DNA from: Larkinella rosea
GTDB taxonomy: Bacteria > Bacteroidota > Bacteroidia > Cytophagales > Spirosomataceae
Length of the DNA stretch: 64,000 nt
Reading direction: 5' to 3'
NCBI RefSeq assembly: GCF_003858635.1
Contig: NZ_RQJO01000007.1
Coordinates: 373,941 to 437,940 of the forward strand
This document shows positions 1 to 8,346 of this stretch, one piece after another. A program made the translations under genes and the position numbers. Numbering within the stretch: the first letter of the stretch is position 1; every line of letters begins with the position of its first letter. Below the pieces are notes generated by a model. It made no database searches, was not told where the DNA came from, and worked only from the letters and a program-made list of their open reading frames with translations.

Positions 1-17
1 ACTGTTTTCAAAGAATT

Positions 18-695
18 ATGCCAACTGTACTTTTGATTGAGGATGAACTTTCGCTGGGGATGATTGTCCGGGACAGCCTGGAAGTGCGCGGATTTACGGT
101 CTGGTACGCGGCTGATGGCGAGGAGGGATTCGGGCAGTATGTGCAACACAGGCCCGACGTGGTGGTGGCTGACGTGATGATGCCTAAACTCGATGGTTTT
201 ACGCTGGCCGAACGCATTCGGCAGATCGACGCCGACGTGCCGATTATTTTCCTGACCGCCCGTTCGCAAACCGCCGATGTGGTGCGTGGTTTTGAGTTGG
301 GGGGGAATGACTACCTGAAAAAACCGTTCAGCATCGACGAGTTGATCGTTCGGATTCAGGCATTGCTCAACCGCAACCGATCGCTTCGACCACCGATGCC
401 GGACCGGTTGCGCATCGGCAGTTACCAGTTCGATTATCCCAAACAGAAATTGGCGTTCAACGGCGCCGAAACGGCCATGTCGCATCGCGAAGCCGAACTG
501 CTGAAACGACTTTACGAACAACGCAATCAGGTGTTGGAGCGTTCGGCCGTGCTGCTGGATCTGTGGGGGGACGACAGTTTTTTCAATGGACGAAGTCTGG
601 ATGTGTTCATTACCCGGTTGCGCCGGTATCTGAAAGACGATCCGCAGGTGCAGATTGTGAATGTGCGTGGAGTGGGGTATAAGTTGATTGTGTGA
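18..695 (+). CDS. OmpR/PhoB-family response regulator
   Basis: Two-domain transcriptional regulator of a two-component system, 225 residues, the usual length for the family. An N-terminal receiver domain (about residues 3-115) has the acidic pair E8-D9, the phospho-acceptor D52 in VVVADVMMP, T80 and the conserved lysine in DYLKKPF. The C-terminal part (about 130-225) is a winged-helix DNA-binding domain ending in RGVGYKLIV. The partner sensor kinase is expected just left of the window edge, which cannot be seen. The target genes cannot be told from the sequence. Confidence 0.93.
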   Translation: MPTVLLIEDELSLGMIVRDSLEVRGFTVWYAADGEEGFGQYVQHRPDVVVADVMMPKLDGFTLAERIRQIDADVPIIFLTARSQTADVVRGFELGGNDYLKKPFSIDELIVRIQALLNRNRSLRPPMPDRLRIGSYQFDYPKQKLAFNGAETAMSHREAELLKRLYEQRNQVLERSAVLLDLWGDDSFFNGRSLDVFITRLRRYLKDDPQVQIVNVRGVGYKLIV

Positions 696-705
696 GGAGA
701 AACAA

Positions 706-1025
706 TTAGAATAATTCAAGCAGACCGGTGTCTGGTGAATCGTATCCGTTTTTCAAGTCCTCATAATGTTTGATCAATGTGTCAGCCATTGCCTGAGTAG
801 ATTGATTGCCAATGCGTATAAGAACAACTTTGGGTGGAAAACCGTACAAATTTGCCAGATTGTAATAATCATCGTCGTTTGTGATGATCATTCGACCGTT
901 TGGTTGGCTATATCTTCAGCGGGAATGGGTAGACCTGAACGAGTTACATGTTGACAATCTGGATAAATCTCAGCTGGTTTTTTAACCAACCGGTATGACA
1001 AATTCGCATATAGAAGTAGTTTCAT
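706..1025 (-). pseudogene. Frameshifted DUF5615 (PIN-like toxin) gene
   Basis: Read by hand on the minus strand, the ATG at 1025 gives MKLLLYANLSYRLVKK and continues to AEDIA, where the frame breaks near 905-920. The adjacent frame then continues as NGRMIITNDDDYYNLANLYG and runs to the stop at 706. Both halves fit DUF5615, a PIN-like nuclease family usually encoded after a DUF433 antitoxin. The family's N-terminal DEN motif reads YAN, so a conserved Asp is also lost. The upstream DUF433 remnant ends in a TGATG overlap with this start. Family assignment is from recalled motif layout. Confidence 0.72.
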
Positions 1026-1259
1026 CAGGCAGCTAATAGGCGGGTACGACGTTCGCTATCGGCAGCAAATGCCAATGCGGTCCGAATCTGGTCCGTAGTC
1101 AATTCTGGGAAATCGTCCAGAATTTCTTCATTCCGGAAGCCAGCCTAAAATATCTTGAATGGCAATGCGTGTTCCTATGATGCACGGTTTTCCGAACCGA
1201 ATAGTGGGGTTGATTTGGATGTATTTTTGATACTGCTCTAGTATACTGTATACTGGCAA
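1025..1259 (-). pseudogene. Frameshifted DUF433 antitoxin-like gene
   Basis: Minus-strand translation gives QYQKYIQINPTIRFGKP, then CIIGTRIAIQDILGWL, the typical DUF433 N-terminal half. After a frame break near 1130-1142 it continues as NEEILDDFPELTTDQIRTAL and ends LLAA at 1025. DUF433 proteins are small, with a helix-turn-helix-like fold, and commonly pair with DUF5615 or PIN toxins. The stop overlaps the ATG of the DUF5615 remnant by one base, the arrangement of an intact operon. No ATG start is evident; a TTG at 1259 is the only candidate seen. Both genes are broken, so the module is dead. Confidence 0.7.
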
Positions 1260-1314
1260 GTTTTACTTTTAAATATAGCCGGTTTTTTCAGCACTCAGAT
1301 ACTATTATCAAAGC

Positions 1315-2091
1315 TCACTCCGCAGACGATGGCAATTGCTCCGGTTTTTCGCCCTGCTCGCTCAACCAGCGGCTGGCGTCGGCGTTTGGATTTTCGCGAA
1401 GATAGCGAGCCAAACGGTGGGCGGTTTCGAACGAAAACTGCGGCACCAGATCGACAATCGGATATTGATAAACCATACCGGGTTTATTCGTTTTGACCTT
1501 TTTGACCTTCAATAAAAACGGCAGATACTGCACACTGCCGAACAACTTCTTATACTCGTCGAATTTGTTGCGCAGATTAGGAATCGTGGTCTGAACAGCC
1601 CGGGTGCTGAACTGCCAGTAGCCCAGCAGCGGAATATCTCGAATTACGAACCGAAGTGTCAAAACCGGTAACCACCGAATCAGTTTGGCTTTACCGGGTG
1701 GGAGGTTCTTCTGTACGAACGCAACGGTTTCGTCCATGATCTGAGGACGTCGTTCGGTGGTTGTCACGGCGTACTTCTTCAGTTCGTCGTTCCAGATGTG
1801 AAATGTCTGGTTGTCGCCGTAACCAAAGAGCTTGCCGTCGGCCGTGCGGATTTCGAGCCGTTCGTTGCAGACCAGTTCTTCCTGATCGGAGTAGAACAGG
1901 ATGGGCAATTCGGTGATGGTTTCCCCGTAGATTTTATGGACGGTTTCGGCATGATCCCCGCGAATGCGAAAACTATCGATGCTGCTGGGAACCACCTGCC
2001 CCGATCGCTCCACTTTCTCACCCACGGCAATCCGTCCCAGTTCCGTCAGTGCCGATTGGGGTGGCTGCGGTTTGTCCGATTGAATTCGCAT
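1315..2091 (-). CDS. Putative recombination directionality factor (gp3)-like protein
   Basis: About 258 residues when started at the ATG at 2091 (MRIQSDK). An upstream in-frame ATG at 2163 would overlap the preceding gene and adds a non-conserved leader. The layout resembles the phage gp3-like recombination directionality factor family: LTELGRIAVGEKV near the N-terminus, then SIDSFRIRGDH, a KIYG segment, ELPILF, a central DIPLLGYWQFSTRA motif and a terminal strand region ending in YPIVDLVP. Such proteins switch serine integrases towards excision. No integrase or phage gene lies nearby, so the role here is unknown. This is family resemblance from memory, not a database match. Confidence 0.5.
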   Translation of the reverse strand: MRIQSDKPQPPQSALTELGRIAVGEKVERSGQVVPSSIDSFRIRGDHAETVHKIYGETITELPILFYSDQEELVCNERLEIRTADGKLFGYGDNQTFHIWNDELKKYAVTTTERRPQIMDETVAFVQKNLPPGKAKLIRWLPVLTLRFVIRDIPLLGYWQFSTRAVQTTIPNLRNKFDEYKKLFGSVQYLPFLLKVKKVKTNKPGMVYQYPIVDLVPQFSFETAHRLARYLRENPNADASRWLSEQGEKPEQLPSSAE

Positions 2092-2159
2092 GTTGTTGTT
2101 TACCTTCGATTCGATGGACAAATATAGGCAATCGGAAGGAACAGAACATCGGATTTGAA

Positions 2160-3839
2160 TCAATCCGTTTTCACCACCTTCACCGTTTGCTCCCGATCCC
2201 CAACCATTGCCCGCAGCAACAGCACCCCGGCGGGTTGGCGACTCACGTCAAAGGCCTGCCGTTCGGTCATATTGGGCTGCGCGATCTGACGGTTTTCGAT
2301 CAATTCGCCGTTACGGTTCATCAGGTGAAGGTGCAGCGGTTGGTTGGCGGCCCCGCGTATATCAACCGTAATCGTGTGTTGCACCGGATTGGGTAGAAGC
2401 GTCAATTGAAGAGAATGGGTGGGTTCATCCGACGAAGCCGCCAGCCGACTCATCGGGCAGACGTAGCATTGGGCGTATTTGTACAATTCCATGCCAGACG
2501 ATCCGTCGGTGGCCCAGAACAAAACCGTGGAGCTGTTCAACGCCAGAAAACCGGTGGAAGCTGAATTCCCGGTCGGGTGAATGTCGTCGAGCATGGCCGT
2601 TCCCGCCGTAGTTCCCGATGATTTCCAGGGTTCCAGGTAGTGAAAGAAGAGCCGGTTGTTCACCGAACTCATGCTGGAAAAAGTAGTCGAACCCGCCCCA
2701 AATACCAGATCAACCACCTGGACGGTGCCGCCCGCCGTACCGTCCGACTTCCAGAGTTCGGTGCCTTTCACGCCATCGGTGGCCGTAAAATACAGGGTGT
2801 TGTTGACAACTGTCAGGTACGAAGGAAAGGCGTTGCCCGTAGGGTTGATGTTTTTGACCAGAACCGTTCCCCCACTTGTTCCGTCCGATTGAAAAAGTTC
2901 GGTGTCACCTCCGACTGTCGCCCGGAAAAAAAGCGTCGAGTTGACCACTTTCAGGTCCTGCGGCTGGCCGCTGCTGCTTCCGGCGGCCAGATTTTTCACC
3001 ATAACGGTTCCCGCACTGGTTCCGTCGGATTTCCAGAGTTCAGTGCCGTTGGTACCGTCATTGGCAGACATGTACAGCTTGTCGTTCATCACCACCATTT
3101 CGAACAGATTGCTGGAACCGGCCGGATGAATATCTTTGACCAAAACCGTCCCCGCGTTGGTTCCATCCGACTTCCAGAGTTCTTCTCCATTAACGCCGTC
3201 GTCGGCCACAAAATAGGCCGTACTGCCTAAAATCGCCATTTTTCGCAGGTAATTCGGGACTGAATTGCCCGACGGATTGATGTCTTTCACTAAAACCGTG
3301 CCGCCCGCTGTTCCATCCGATTTCCAGAGTTCCTCGCCGGTTGTGGCGCCGGTTGCTACGAAAAAAAGCGTGCCGTTGACGTTGGTCAACCCCCGCGGAT
3401 TGGAGTCGCCACCCGGTCGGACATCCTTGACCAACACCGTTCCGCCCGCCGTTCCGTCTGATTTATACAACTCCCGGCCTGAACTGCCGGTGGCGACAAA
3501 ATACAACGTACCGTTGATCTCCGTCATCCAATCCGGGTTCGAAGATCCGGCTGGGTTAATATTTTTAAGTAAAACCGTACTGGCTTCGGTCCCGGCTGTT
3601 TTCCAGAGTTCGGTACCGTTAGCCGCCGTATTGGCTGCAAAATAAACCGCACCGTTTATGGCGACCGCCGTTGTTCCGTCACCCGACACGTACGAATTGG
3701 CGGCACCAGGATTGATGTCTTTCACCCGGCTTACATAATACGACGCGGGTAAGGTCGTAAACTGGGCGACGGCTGGTAATTGACTCAGGCTTAAGCATCC
3801 GGCCAGGATCCCGTTAAGAAGATTGTAGTGTGGTTTCAT
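2160..3839 (-). CDS. Secreted ELWxxDGT-repeat protein with T9SS sorting domain
   Basis: 559-residue exported protein. The N-terminus (MKPHYNLLNGILAGCLSL, cleavage near AVAQF) is a signal peptide. Residues from about 40 to 460 are roughly nine copies of a unit of about 45-50 residues with the core ELWKSDGTxAGTVLVKDI, the hyalin-like ELWxxDGT repeat. The last 85 residues (LLPNPVQHTITVDIRG to the end) match type IX secretion C-terminal sorting domains, so surface attachment or release through T9SS is expected. The repeats are usually reported as beta-propeller-like; the ligand is unknown. Stop and downstream gene lie within a few bases of each other. Confidence 0.85.
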   Translation of the reverse strand: MKPHYNLLNGILAGCLSLSQLPAVAQFTTLPASYYVSRVKDINPGAANSYVSGDGTTAVAINGAVYFAANTAANGTELWKTAGTEASTVLLKNINPAGSSNPDWMTEINGTLYFVATGSSGRELYKSDGTAGGTVLVKDVRPGGDSNPRGLTNVNGTLFFVATGATTGEELWKSDGTAGGTVLVKDINPSGNSVPNYLRKMAILGSTAYFVADDGVNGEELWKSDGTNAGTVLVKDIHPAGSSNLFEMVVMNDKLYMSANDGTNGTELWKSDGTSAGTVMVKNLAAGSSSGQPQDLKVVNSTLFFRATVGGDTELFQSDGTSGGTVLVKNINPTGNAFPSYLTVVNNTLYFTATDGVKGTELWKSDGTAGGTVQVVDLVFGAGSTTFSSMSSVNNRLFFHYLEPWKSSGTTAGTAMLDDIHPTGNSASTGFLALNSSTVLFWATDGSSGMELYKYAQCYVCPMSRLAASSDEPTHSLQLTLLPNPVQHTITVDIRGAANQPLHLHLMNRNGELIENRQIAQPNMTERQAFDVSRQPAGVLLLRAMVGDREQTVKVVKTD

Positions 3840-3995
3840 AGCGGTATTGATTACGCATTGATAAGGTAAACGTAGTGATTATCAGCGGTTTTTTAATGAA
3901 CTATTGAGCCTGTGGTCAGGCCGGTTGAACCAGATTCCAGCAGAGGTAGTTATCTGAAAAACTACCTGTCTGGCTAAAATCCAATCGGCTACATT

Positions 3996-4748
3996 ATGCC
4001 ACCAAAACGCATTATTTCCGTCGTCCCCTCCCAGACCGAACTCCTTTTTGATCTTGGACTGAACGGCGAAATTGTGGGCATCACGAAGTTCTGCATCCAT
4101 CCAACGGATTTGGTGAAGGAGAAAACCGTAGTCGGCGGAACGAAGACGCTAAACCTCGACCGGATTCACGACCTGAAACCGGATTTTATTCTTGCTAATA
4201 AGGAAGAAAATACCCGCGGGCAAATTGAAGAACTTCAACGTCATTATCCGGTTCACGTAACGGATGTCAACAATGTCGCTGAAGCGCTGGCGATGATTCG
4301 GGAAGTTGGAGATTGGGCGGGGCGAAAAGCAGAAGCGGAGCAACTGGCAACGCAGATTAATGATTCATTCCAAACGATAAAATCGCCGGGTCATTCGACC
4401 GGTTTGTCGGTCGCGTATTTCATCTGGCGAAAACCGTATCTGGTGGCGGCTGGTCAGACGTTCATTCATTCGATGCTGGAATGGGCCGGTTTTCGGAACG
4501 CGTTCGGGGATGCGTCACGTTATCCCGAAGTGACCGAAACGGACCTCAAAACCGCCCGGCCTGATTTGCTTTTTCTGTCCTCAGAACCGTTTCCTTTTTC
4601 TGAAAAACATGTAGCCGAATTGCAGGAAATTTGCCCGAATACGCAGATCGTGCTGGTCGATGGGGAGATTTTTAGCTGGTACGGAAGCCGGTTACTGAAA
4701 GCCGCGGACTATTTCCGGCAACTGCGGAATACCATTGGATTACTGTAA
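3996..4748 (+). CDS. BtuF-like helical-backbone metal receptor, no signal peptide
   Basis: 250-residue member of the periplasmic-binding-protein fold used for cobalamin, haem or siderophore capture. RIISVVPSQTELLFDLGL at the start, GITKFCIHP, GGTKTLNLDRIHDLKPDFIL and AAGQTFIHSMLEWAGFRNAF in the second lobe are characteristic. The start codon directly precedes the first beta strand, so there is no signal peptide or lipobox, and no permease or ATPase gene is adjacent. It may therefore act in the cytoplasm or in a non-transport role. Its last 9 bases overlap the end of the convergent regulator gene. Confidence 0.8.
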   Translation: MPPKRIISVVPSQTELLFDLGLNGEIVGITKFCIHPTDLVKEKTVVGGTKTLNLDRIHDLKPDFILANKEENTRGQIEELQRHYPVHVTDVNNVAEALAMIREVGDWAGRKAEAEQLATQINDSFQTIKSPGHSTGLSVAYFIWRKPYLVAAGQTFIHSMLEWAGFRNAFGDASRYPEVTETDLKTARPDLLFLSSEPFPFSEKHVAELQEICPNTQIVLVDGEIFSWYGSRLLKAADYFRQLRNTIGLL

Positions 4749-6014
4749 AACCGTCTGGTTTGGGCCGTTGTAAAACCGGGCGGATTTCACGACGCCGGGG
4801 CCCTGGAAATAATACCGAAGTCCGACAATTTTGCCCGCATCCTCCTGAAAATGGTCTTCGTAAGCCAGTTTGTTGTTGACGAACACCTTTACGTGTTTGT
4901 CCTTTACTTCGCAGCGAACGTTGACCCAATTGGAAAAATCGACGCCAAAACCGGACAGGTCACTGGTTTTTCCGGAAACCCCCTGACCGGCAAAAGAAAG
5001 GTTCAGTTCACTCACGCAGCCTTTTGCGGACAGTTGGATCAAATGCATGCCCCTGGAACACAGCAGCATAATTCCCGTTCGTTGACAAACGGCGTTGAAA
5101 CGATTGAACGGGCTTTTTAACTCGGTTTCAAATCCGAAATTAGTACTGGGTAATTCACCCAACGGCTGAACGTAGTGGAGGCTCGTTGACGGCACCTCTT
5201 TCTGAAAATCAACACCCTGCTCCGTTAAATCGGTTTCGGTGATCGCGATGGTTCCATTCCGGTGAAGGCGTTTGTCCGGGAAATAAACCGGAATCGAATC
5301 GCGGTTGATCGTGCCCAGCCAGCCGTCGGTGTTGATGTACAGATCGTGTTCCTTCACAATGGAATCGTTCAGAACGAGTTTGGCGCGGAAATAACCGGGA
5401 TAAAAATAAATCCCGGCGTATTGATGCTCGTCTTTATCAACCCGGTAACGGCGTCGCGGATCCCAGCTTTGCTGGATAAAAACGCTGTCGGCGTTGGAGT
5501 CGGTGGCGTCGTAATCGAACAGAACCGTGTTGGGTAATCCCTGCGTAACCGGACGGCTGGTAAAGGTCAAATCCCCGTATTGTAACGGATTGACCCGGTT
5601 TTGGAATGCCCAGATGCCAATTAAACCCAGCAATACCAGGGCGCCCATGATCCAGGGCCAGCGCAAGCCCATTGGATGGGAAACCAGGGTGGGGGCGGAC
5701 GGGACGGGAACGGGCTGAAGGGTTTCCTGGTAAACCAGATCCGGTTTTTTTCGAAACTCCCGCCAGTTTTCAAACCCCACAAACTGGGCGAGCGTATTGA
5801 GCGTGGTTGCGGTGGGAGCGCTGTCGTAGCGAACTTTCCCCCAGATGCGTTTGAGCGTGCTCACGCTCAGCGTAACGTTGGTTTCGGCAAAAATACGTTC
5901 GCTCAGCGTCTCAAAATCCTGATTTTGCCACTGGCTGCTGTCGCCCCAGTTCACTTTCTCCTCAATCAGCATCCGGCAATGCTGCAAGTTTTCGTCTTCC
6001 GTATGCATTGACAA
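4740..6014 (-). CDS. Membrane-tethered putative one-component regulator
   Basis: 424 residues in three parts. Residues about 5-90 are a helical domain with LSVSTLKRIWGKVRYDSA and NTLAQFVGFENWREF, resembling an HTH-type DNA-binding region widespread in Bacteroidota. Residues about 119-137 (RWPWIMGALVLLGLIGIWAF) form one transmembrane helix. The remaining 285 residues are beta-rich, and the end (NWVNVRCEVKDKHVKVFVNN) resembles a concanavalin-like fold. Topology would place the N-terminus in the cytoplasm and the beta domain in the periplasm, as in CadC or ToxR. DNA binding is inferred, not proven, and the ligand is unknown. Confidence 0.65.
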   Translation of the reverse strand: MSMHTEDENLQHCRMLIEEKVNWGDSSQWQNQDFETLSERIFAETNVTLSVSTLKRIWGKVRYDSAPTATTLNTLAQFVGFENWREFRKKPDLVYQETLQPVPVPSAPTLVSHPMGLRWPWIMGALVLLGLIGIWAFQNRVNPLQYGDLTFTSRPVTQGLPNTVLFDYDATDSNADSVFIQQSWDPRRRYRVDKDEHQYAGIYFYPGYFRAKLVLNDSIVKEHDLYINTDGWLGTINRDSIPVYFPDKRLHRNGTIAITETDLTEQGVDFQKEVPSTSLHYVQPLGELPSTNFGFETELKSPFNRFNAVCQRTGIMLLCSRGMHLIQLSAKGCVSELNLSFAGQGVSGKTSDLSGFGVDFSNWVNVRCEVKDKHVKVFVNNKLAYEDHFQEDAGKIVGLRYYFQGPGVVKSARFYNGPNQTVLQ

Positions 6015-6127
6015 TCAACGTGAATCAATTTGAACAGGCTTGAACAGGAGCAGGACTACCAACTTTCGTCAGATTTTCACACCTTTGTTTAGTCAATAAT
6101 CCTTCAACCAAAGTTACGTAAACCATT

Positions 6128-6643
6128 ATGAAAAAATTGCTCATTTTCACAACATTGCTTTTGATCGCTCAAATCACGTTCGCCCAGGAAGACAAGTCGA
6201 AACGACCCAGCCCTCCGGCGCAGGCCAAGCAAACCGTCGGCAGCAAAACCATCACGATTGACTACAGCCAGCCGTCGGTAAAAGGCCGCAGTGTTTGGGA
6301 TCCGGCGGGAAAAGTTGCTCCGATTGGCAAAGTCTGGCGGACGGGTGCCAACGAAACCACCACCATCGAATTCTCGGACGATGTGAAACTGGAAGGTAAA
6401 TCTGTACCGAAAGGAAAATACGCCCTGTTTACAATTCCGGGCGAAAAAGACTGGACGGTGATCATCAACAAAGGCATCAAGTGGGGCGCGTTTACCTACA
6501 AGGAAGACGAAGACGTGGTGCGGGTGACGGTTCCGTCGAAAAAAGCGAAAAGCTTTCAGGAAAAATTCAAGATCGACATTTCCAAGAAGGGTGAGGTGGC
6601 CATGGTTTGGGCGGATACCGAAGTTGATTTCAACGTAAAATGA
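6128..6643 (+). CDS. DUF2911 domain secreted protein
   Basis: 171 residues with a cleavable signal peptide (MKKLLIFTTLLLIAQITFAQ). The body carries the DUF2911 pattern: TIDYSQPSVKGRSVWDP, KVWRTGANETTTIEFSDDV, VPKGKYALFTIPG and WTVIINK. The function of DUF2911 is not established; it is common in Bacteroidota as an exported protein of about 170-280 residues. Its stop overlaps the start of the alpha/beta hydrolase by four bases (ATGA), so the two are probably co-translated. Confidence 0.88.
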   Translation: MKKLLIFTTLLLIAQITFAQEDKSKRPSPPAQAKQTVGSKTITIDYSQPSVKGRSVWDPAGKVAPIGKVWRTGANETTTIEFSDDVKLEGKSVPKGKYALFTIPGEKDWTVIINKGIKWGAFTYKEDEDVVRVTVPSKKAKSFQEKFKIDISKKGEVAMVWADTEVDFNVK

Positions 6644-7509
6644 TTCGCTATCTTGATCAGGATGACCTGATTAAAGCGATTCTGATTGCACTTTATGCGC
6701 TTTTCTCGCTGGTAGCAAAAAGCCAGTCGCCTGAAAAAATACCATATGGTTCCAACCCGAAAGCAGGGCGGTATTTGCAGGTAGACGACGCTAGAATCTA
6801 TTACGAGGTTTATGGACAGGGCAAACCGGTTGTGCTGCTGCACGGCGGTTTGCTCGGTTACATCGACGAATTCAGCGATCTGATTACGCGCTTAAGTAAA
6901 GAATATCAGGTGATTGCGGTAGCGACTCGCGGCCACGGCAAATCCGAAGTGGGTACCAAACCGTATACGTACCGGCTTTTTGCGGAAGATGCCCGCGCGG
7001 TGATCAAAGCCGTCGCAAAAGACAGTGTCATCCTGATTGGATTTAGCGACGGCGCGATTTCGTCCTATATTCTGGCGGTTGATCATCCGGAACTGGTTCG
7101 CAAAGAGGTTGCCATTGGTGGGGGCGTTCTGGGAATCGGGGATTATGACGAAAGTCAGAAGAATTTCTGGACGAAACTAACCGACGAATCGCTGGAGAAG
7201 GCCCTCCCCGGTTTTATCGCCGAACGGAAAAAACAGATGCCGCAACCGCAGCAATGGAGCCGGTTTCTGAGCGAATTGCAAAAGGCCTGGCTCGAGCCGG
7301 TTTACATTGACAAAGCGGCTTTGAAAAAAATCAAGTGCCCTACCTTGATTGTCGCCGGTGATCACGATGGTTCAACGGAACGGTTTGTATCCATTTATAA
7401 GACAATCCCCAATGCCCAACTGGCCATTATTCCGGGTTCTGGCCATGTGGTTTTGCTTCAGCAACCGAAGCTGACCTACGATGTGATTCATCCGTTTATA
7501 AGCCATTAA
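6640..7509 (+). CDS. Exported alpha/beta hydrolase
   Basis: 289 residues. A hydrophobic N-terminus (KAILIALYALFSLVAKSQ) suggests export. VVLLHGG gives the oxyanion-hole region, GFSDGA places the nucleophile at S136, and the later IVAGDHDGS and PGSGHVVLL supply the expected acid and His. The nucleophile elbow has Asp after Ser (GxSDG), a common variant. Substrate cannot be inferred. Translationally coupled to the DUF2911 gene through an ATGA overlap. Confidence 0.85.
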   Translation: MIRYLDQDDLIKAILIALYALFSLVAKSQSPEKIPYGSNPKAGRYLQVDDARIYYEVYGQGKPVVLLHGGLLGYIDEFSDLITRLSKEYQVIAVATRGHGKSEVGTKPYTYRLFAEDARAVIKAVAKDSVILIGFSDGAISSYILAVDHPELVRKEVAIGGGVLGIGDYDESQKNFWTKLTDESLEKALPGFIAERKKQMPQPQQWSRFLSELQKAWLEPVYIDKAALKKIKCPTLIVAGDHDGSTERFVSIYKTIPNAQLAIIPGSGHVVLLQQPKLTYDVIHPFISH

Positions 7510-7532
7510 CACGCATTTAAAGACAATTCCAG

Positions 7533-7552
7533 CCCACGGTTAAAACCGTGGG
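7533..7552. repeat. REP-like palindrome
   Basis: CCCACGGTT, two bases, then AACCGTGGG: a perfect 9-base-arm palindrome between the hydrolase stop and the next gene. A related CCCACGG word recurs in the larger inverted repeat at 40308-40380 and singly near 45812. Such elements are often dispersed REP-type palindromes; here it could also act as a weak terminator. Confidence 0.55.
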
Positions 7553-7635
7553 GTAAACTCATCGTGGGTAATTTTGAGAACCGTTTCCCCGGTTTGGAGC
7601 ACCGATACTTCCGTTACACCTCAAATTGTCAGGCA

Positions 7636-8316
7636 ATGAACAGCACTAACAACACGTACTACTTTCTTTTTCTGATCACCGGGTGGTTGATCAGCGTGAC
7701 GGCAAGCGGGCAGAAAACCGCCGGAGCTATCGATCTGGTCAGCGTGGCGAAGCAAAACGGGTTTACCACCTTCAATCGTTCCCTGACCGTGATTCAGGAG
7801 GGCAGTCGTCCGGGCGTTCGGCTGGAACAGAAAGAGGCCGATGCGGGTTTCGCCTGGTTGTCTGGTTCCTCGTTTAGCGAGGGAACCATTGAGTTTGATG
7901 CGCGCGGCAAAGACGAATTCCAGCGCAGTTTTCTGGGCATTGCGTTTCATGCGAAAGACGAAAAGCTGTACGATGCGGTTTATTTCCGCCCGTTTAATTT
8001 CCGCGCTGAAGATCCGGTTCGCCACCGACACGCCGTTCAATATATCTCCATTCCGGGTTTTGACTGGCCGACCTTGCGCAAAGATTTTCCGGATCAGTAC
8101 GAGCAGTTCATTGAGCCAGCCCCCGATCCGACCGGCTGGTTTCATGTCCGGCTGGTTGTGGAGAAAGAAACCATTCGTGTTTTTGTAAACGACCATTCAA
8201 CGCCGAGTCTGGCCGTCAAAAAGCTGAATGACCGGATCGACGGTAAAATCGGATTGTGGGTCGGGGCCGGGTCGGGTGGTGATTTTGCGAATCTGAAAAT
8301 TACGCCGGTGCGGTAG
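7636..8316 (+). CDS. Secreted DUF1080/concanavalin-like protein
   Basis: About 226 residues from the ATG at 7636, chosen because it gives a clean signal peptide (YFLFLITGWLISVTASGQ); a longer reading from a GTG at 7564 only adds a leader. The mature part is beta-rich: FAWLSGSSFSEGTIEFDARG, FLGIAFHAKDEKLYDAVYFRPF, WFHVRLVVEKETIRVFVND and KIGLWVGAGSGGDFANLKI, matching the layout of the DUF1080 or LamG-like glycan-binding and glycosidase fold. Enzymatic activity is not evident. It probably works on polysaccharide outside the cytoplasm. Confidence 0.7.
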   Translation: MNSTNNTYYFLFLITGWLISVTASGQKTAGAIDLVSVAKQNGFTTFNRSLTVIQEGSRPGVRLEQKEADAGFAWLSGSSFSEGTIEFDARGKDEFQRSFLGIAFHAKDEKLYDAVYFRPFNFRAEDPVRHRHAVQYISIPGFDWPTLRKDFPDQYEQFIEPAPDPTGWFHVRLVVEKETIRVFVNDHSTPSLAVKKLNDRIDGKIGLWVGAGSGGDFANLKITPVR

Positions 8317-8346
8317 GAATTTCGCCGGAGGTCGTATCTTCGGGTA

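Noticed and set aside
766-954. Plus-strand ORF in the first intergenic stretch
   Set aside because: Opposite strand of the DUF5615 remnant, no family.
2640-3230. Plus-strand ORF opposite the ELWxxDGT gene
   Set aside because: Frame opened by the internal repeats of the real gene on the other strand.
2500-3640. Regularly spaced DNA repeats resembling a CRISPR array
   Set aside because: They are in-frame protein repeats (ELWKSDGT units of about 150 bases) with coding variation, not spacers.
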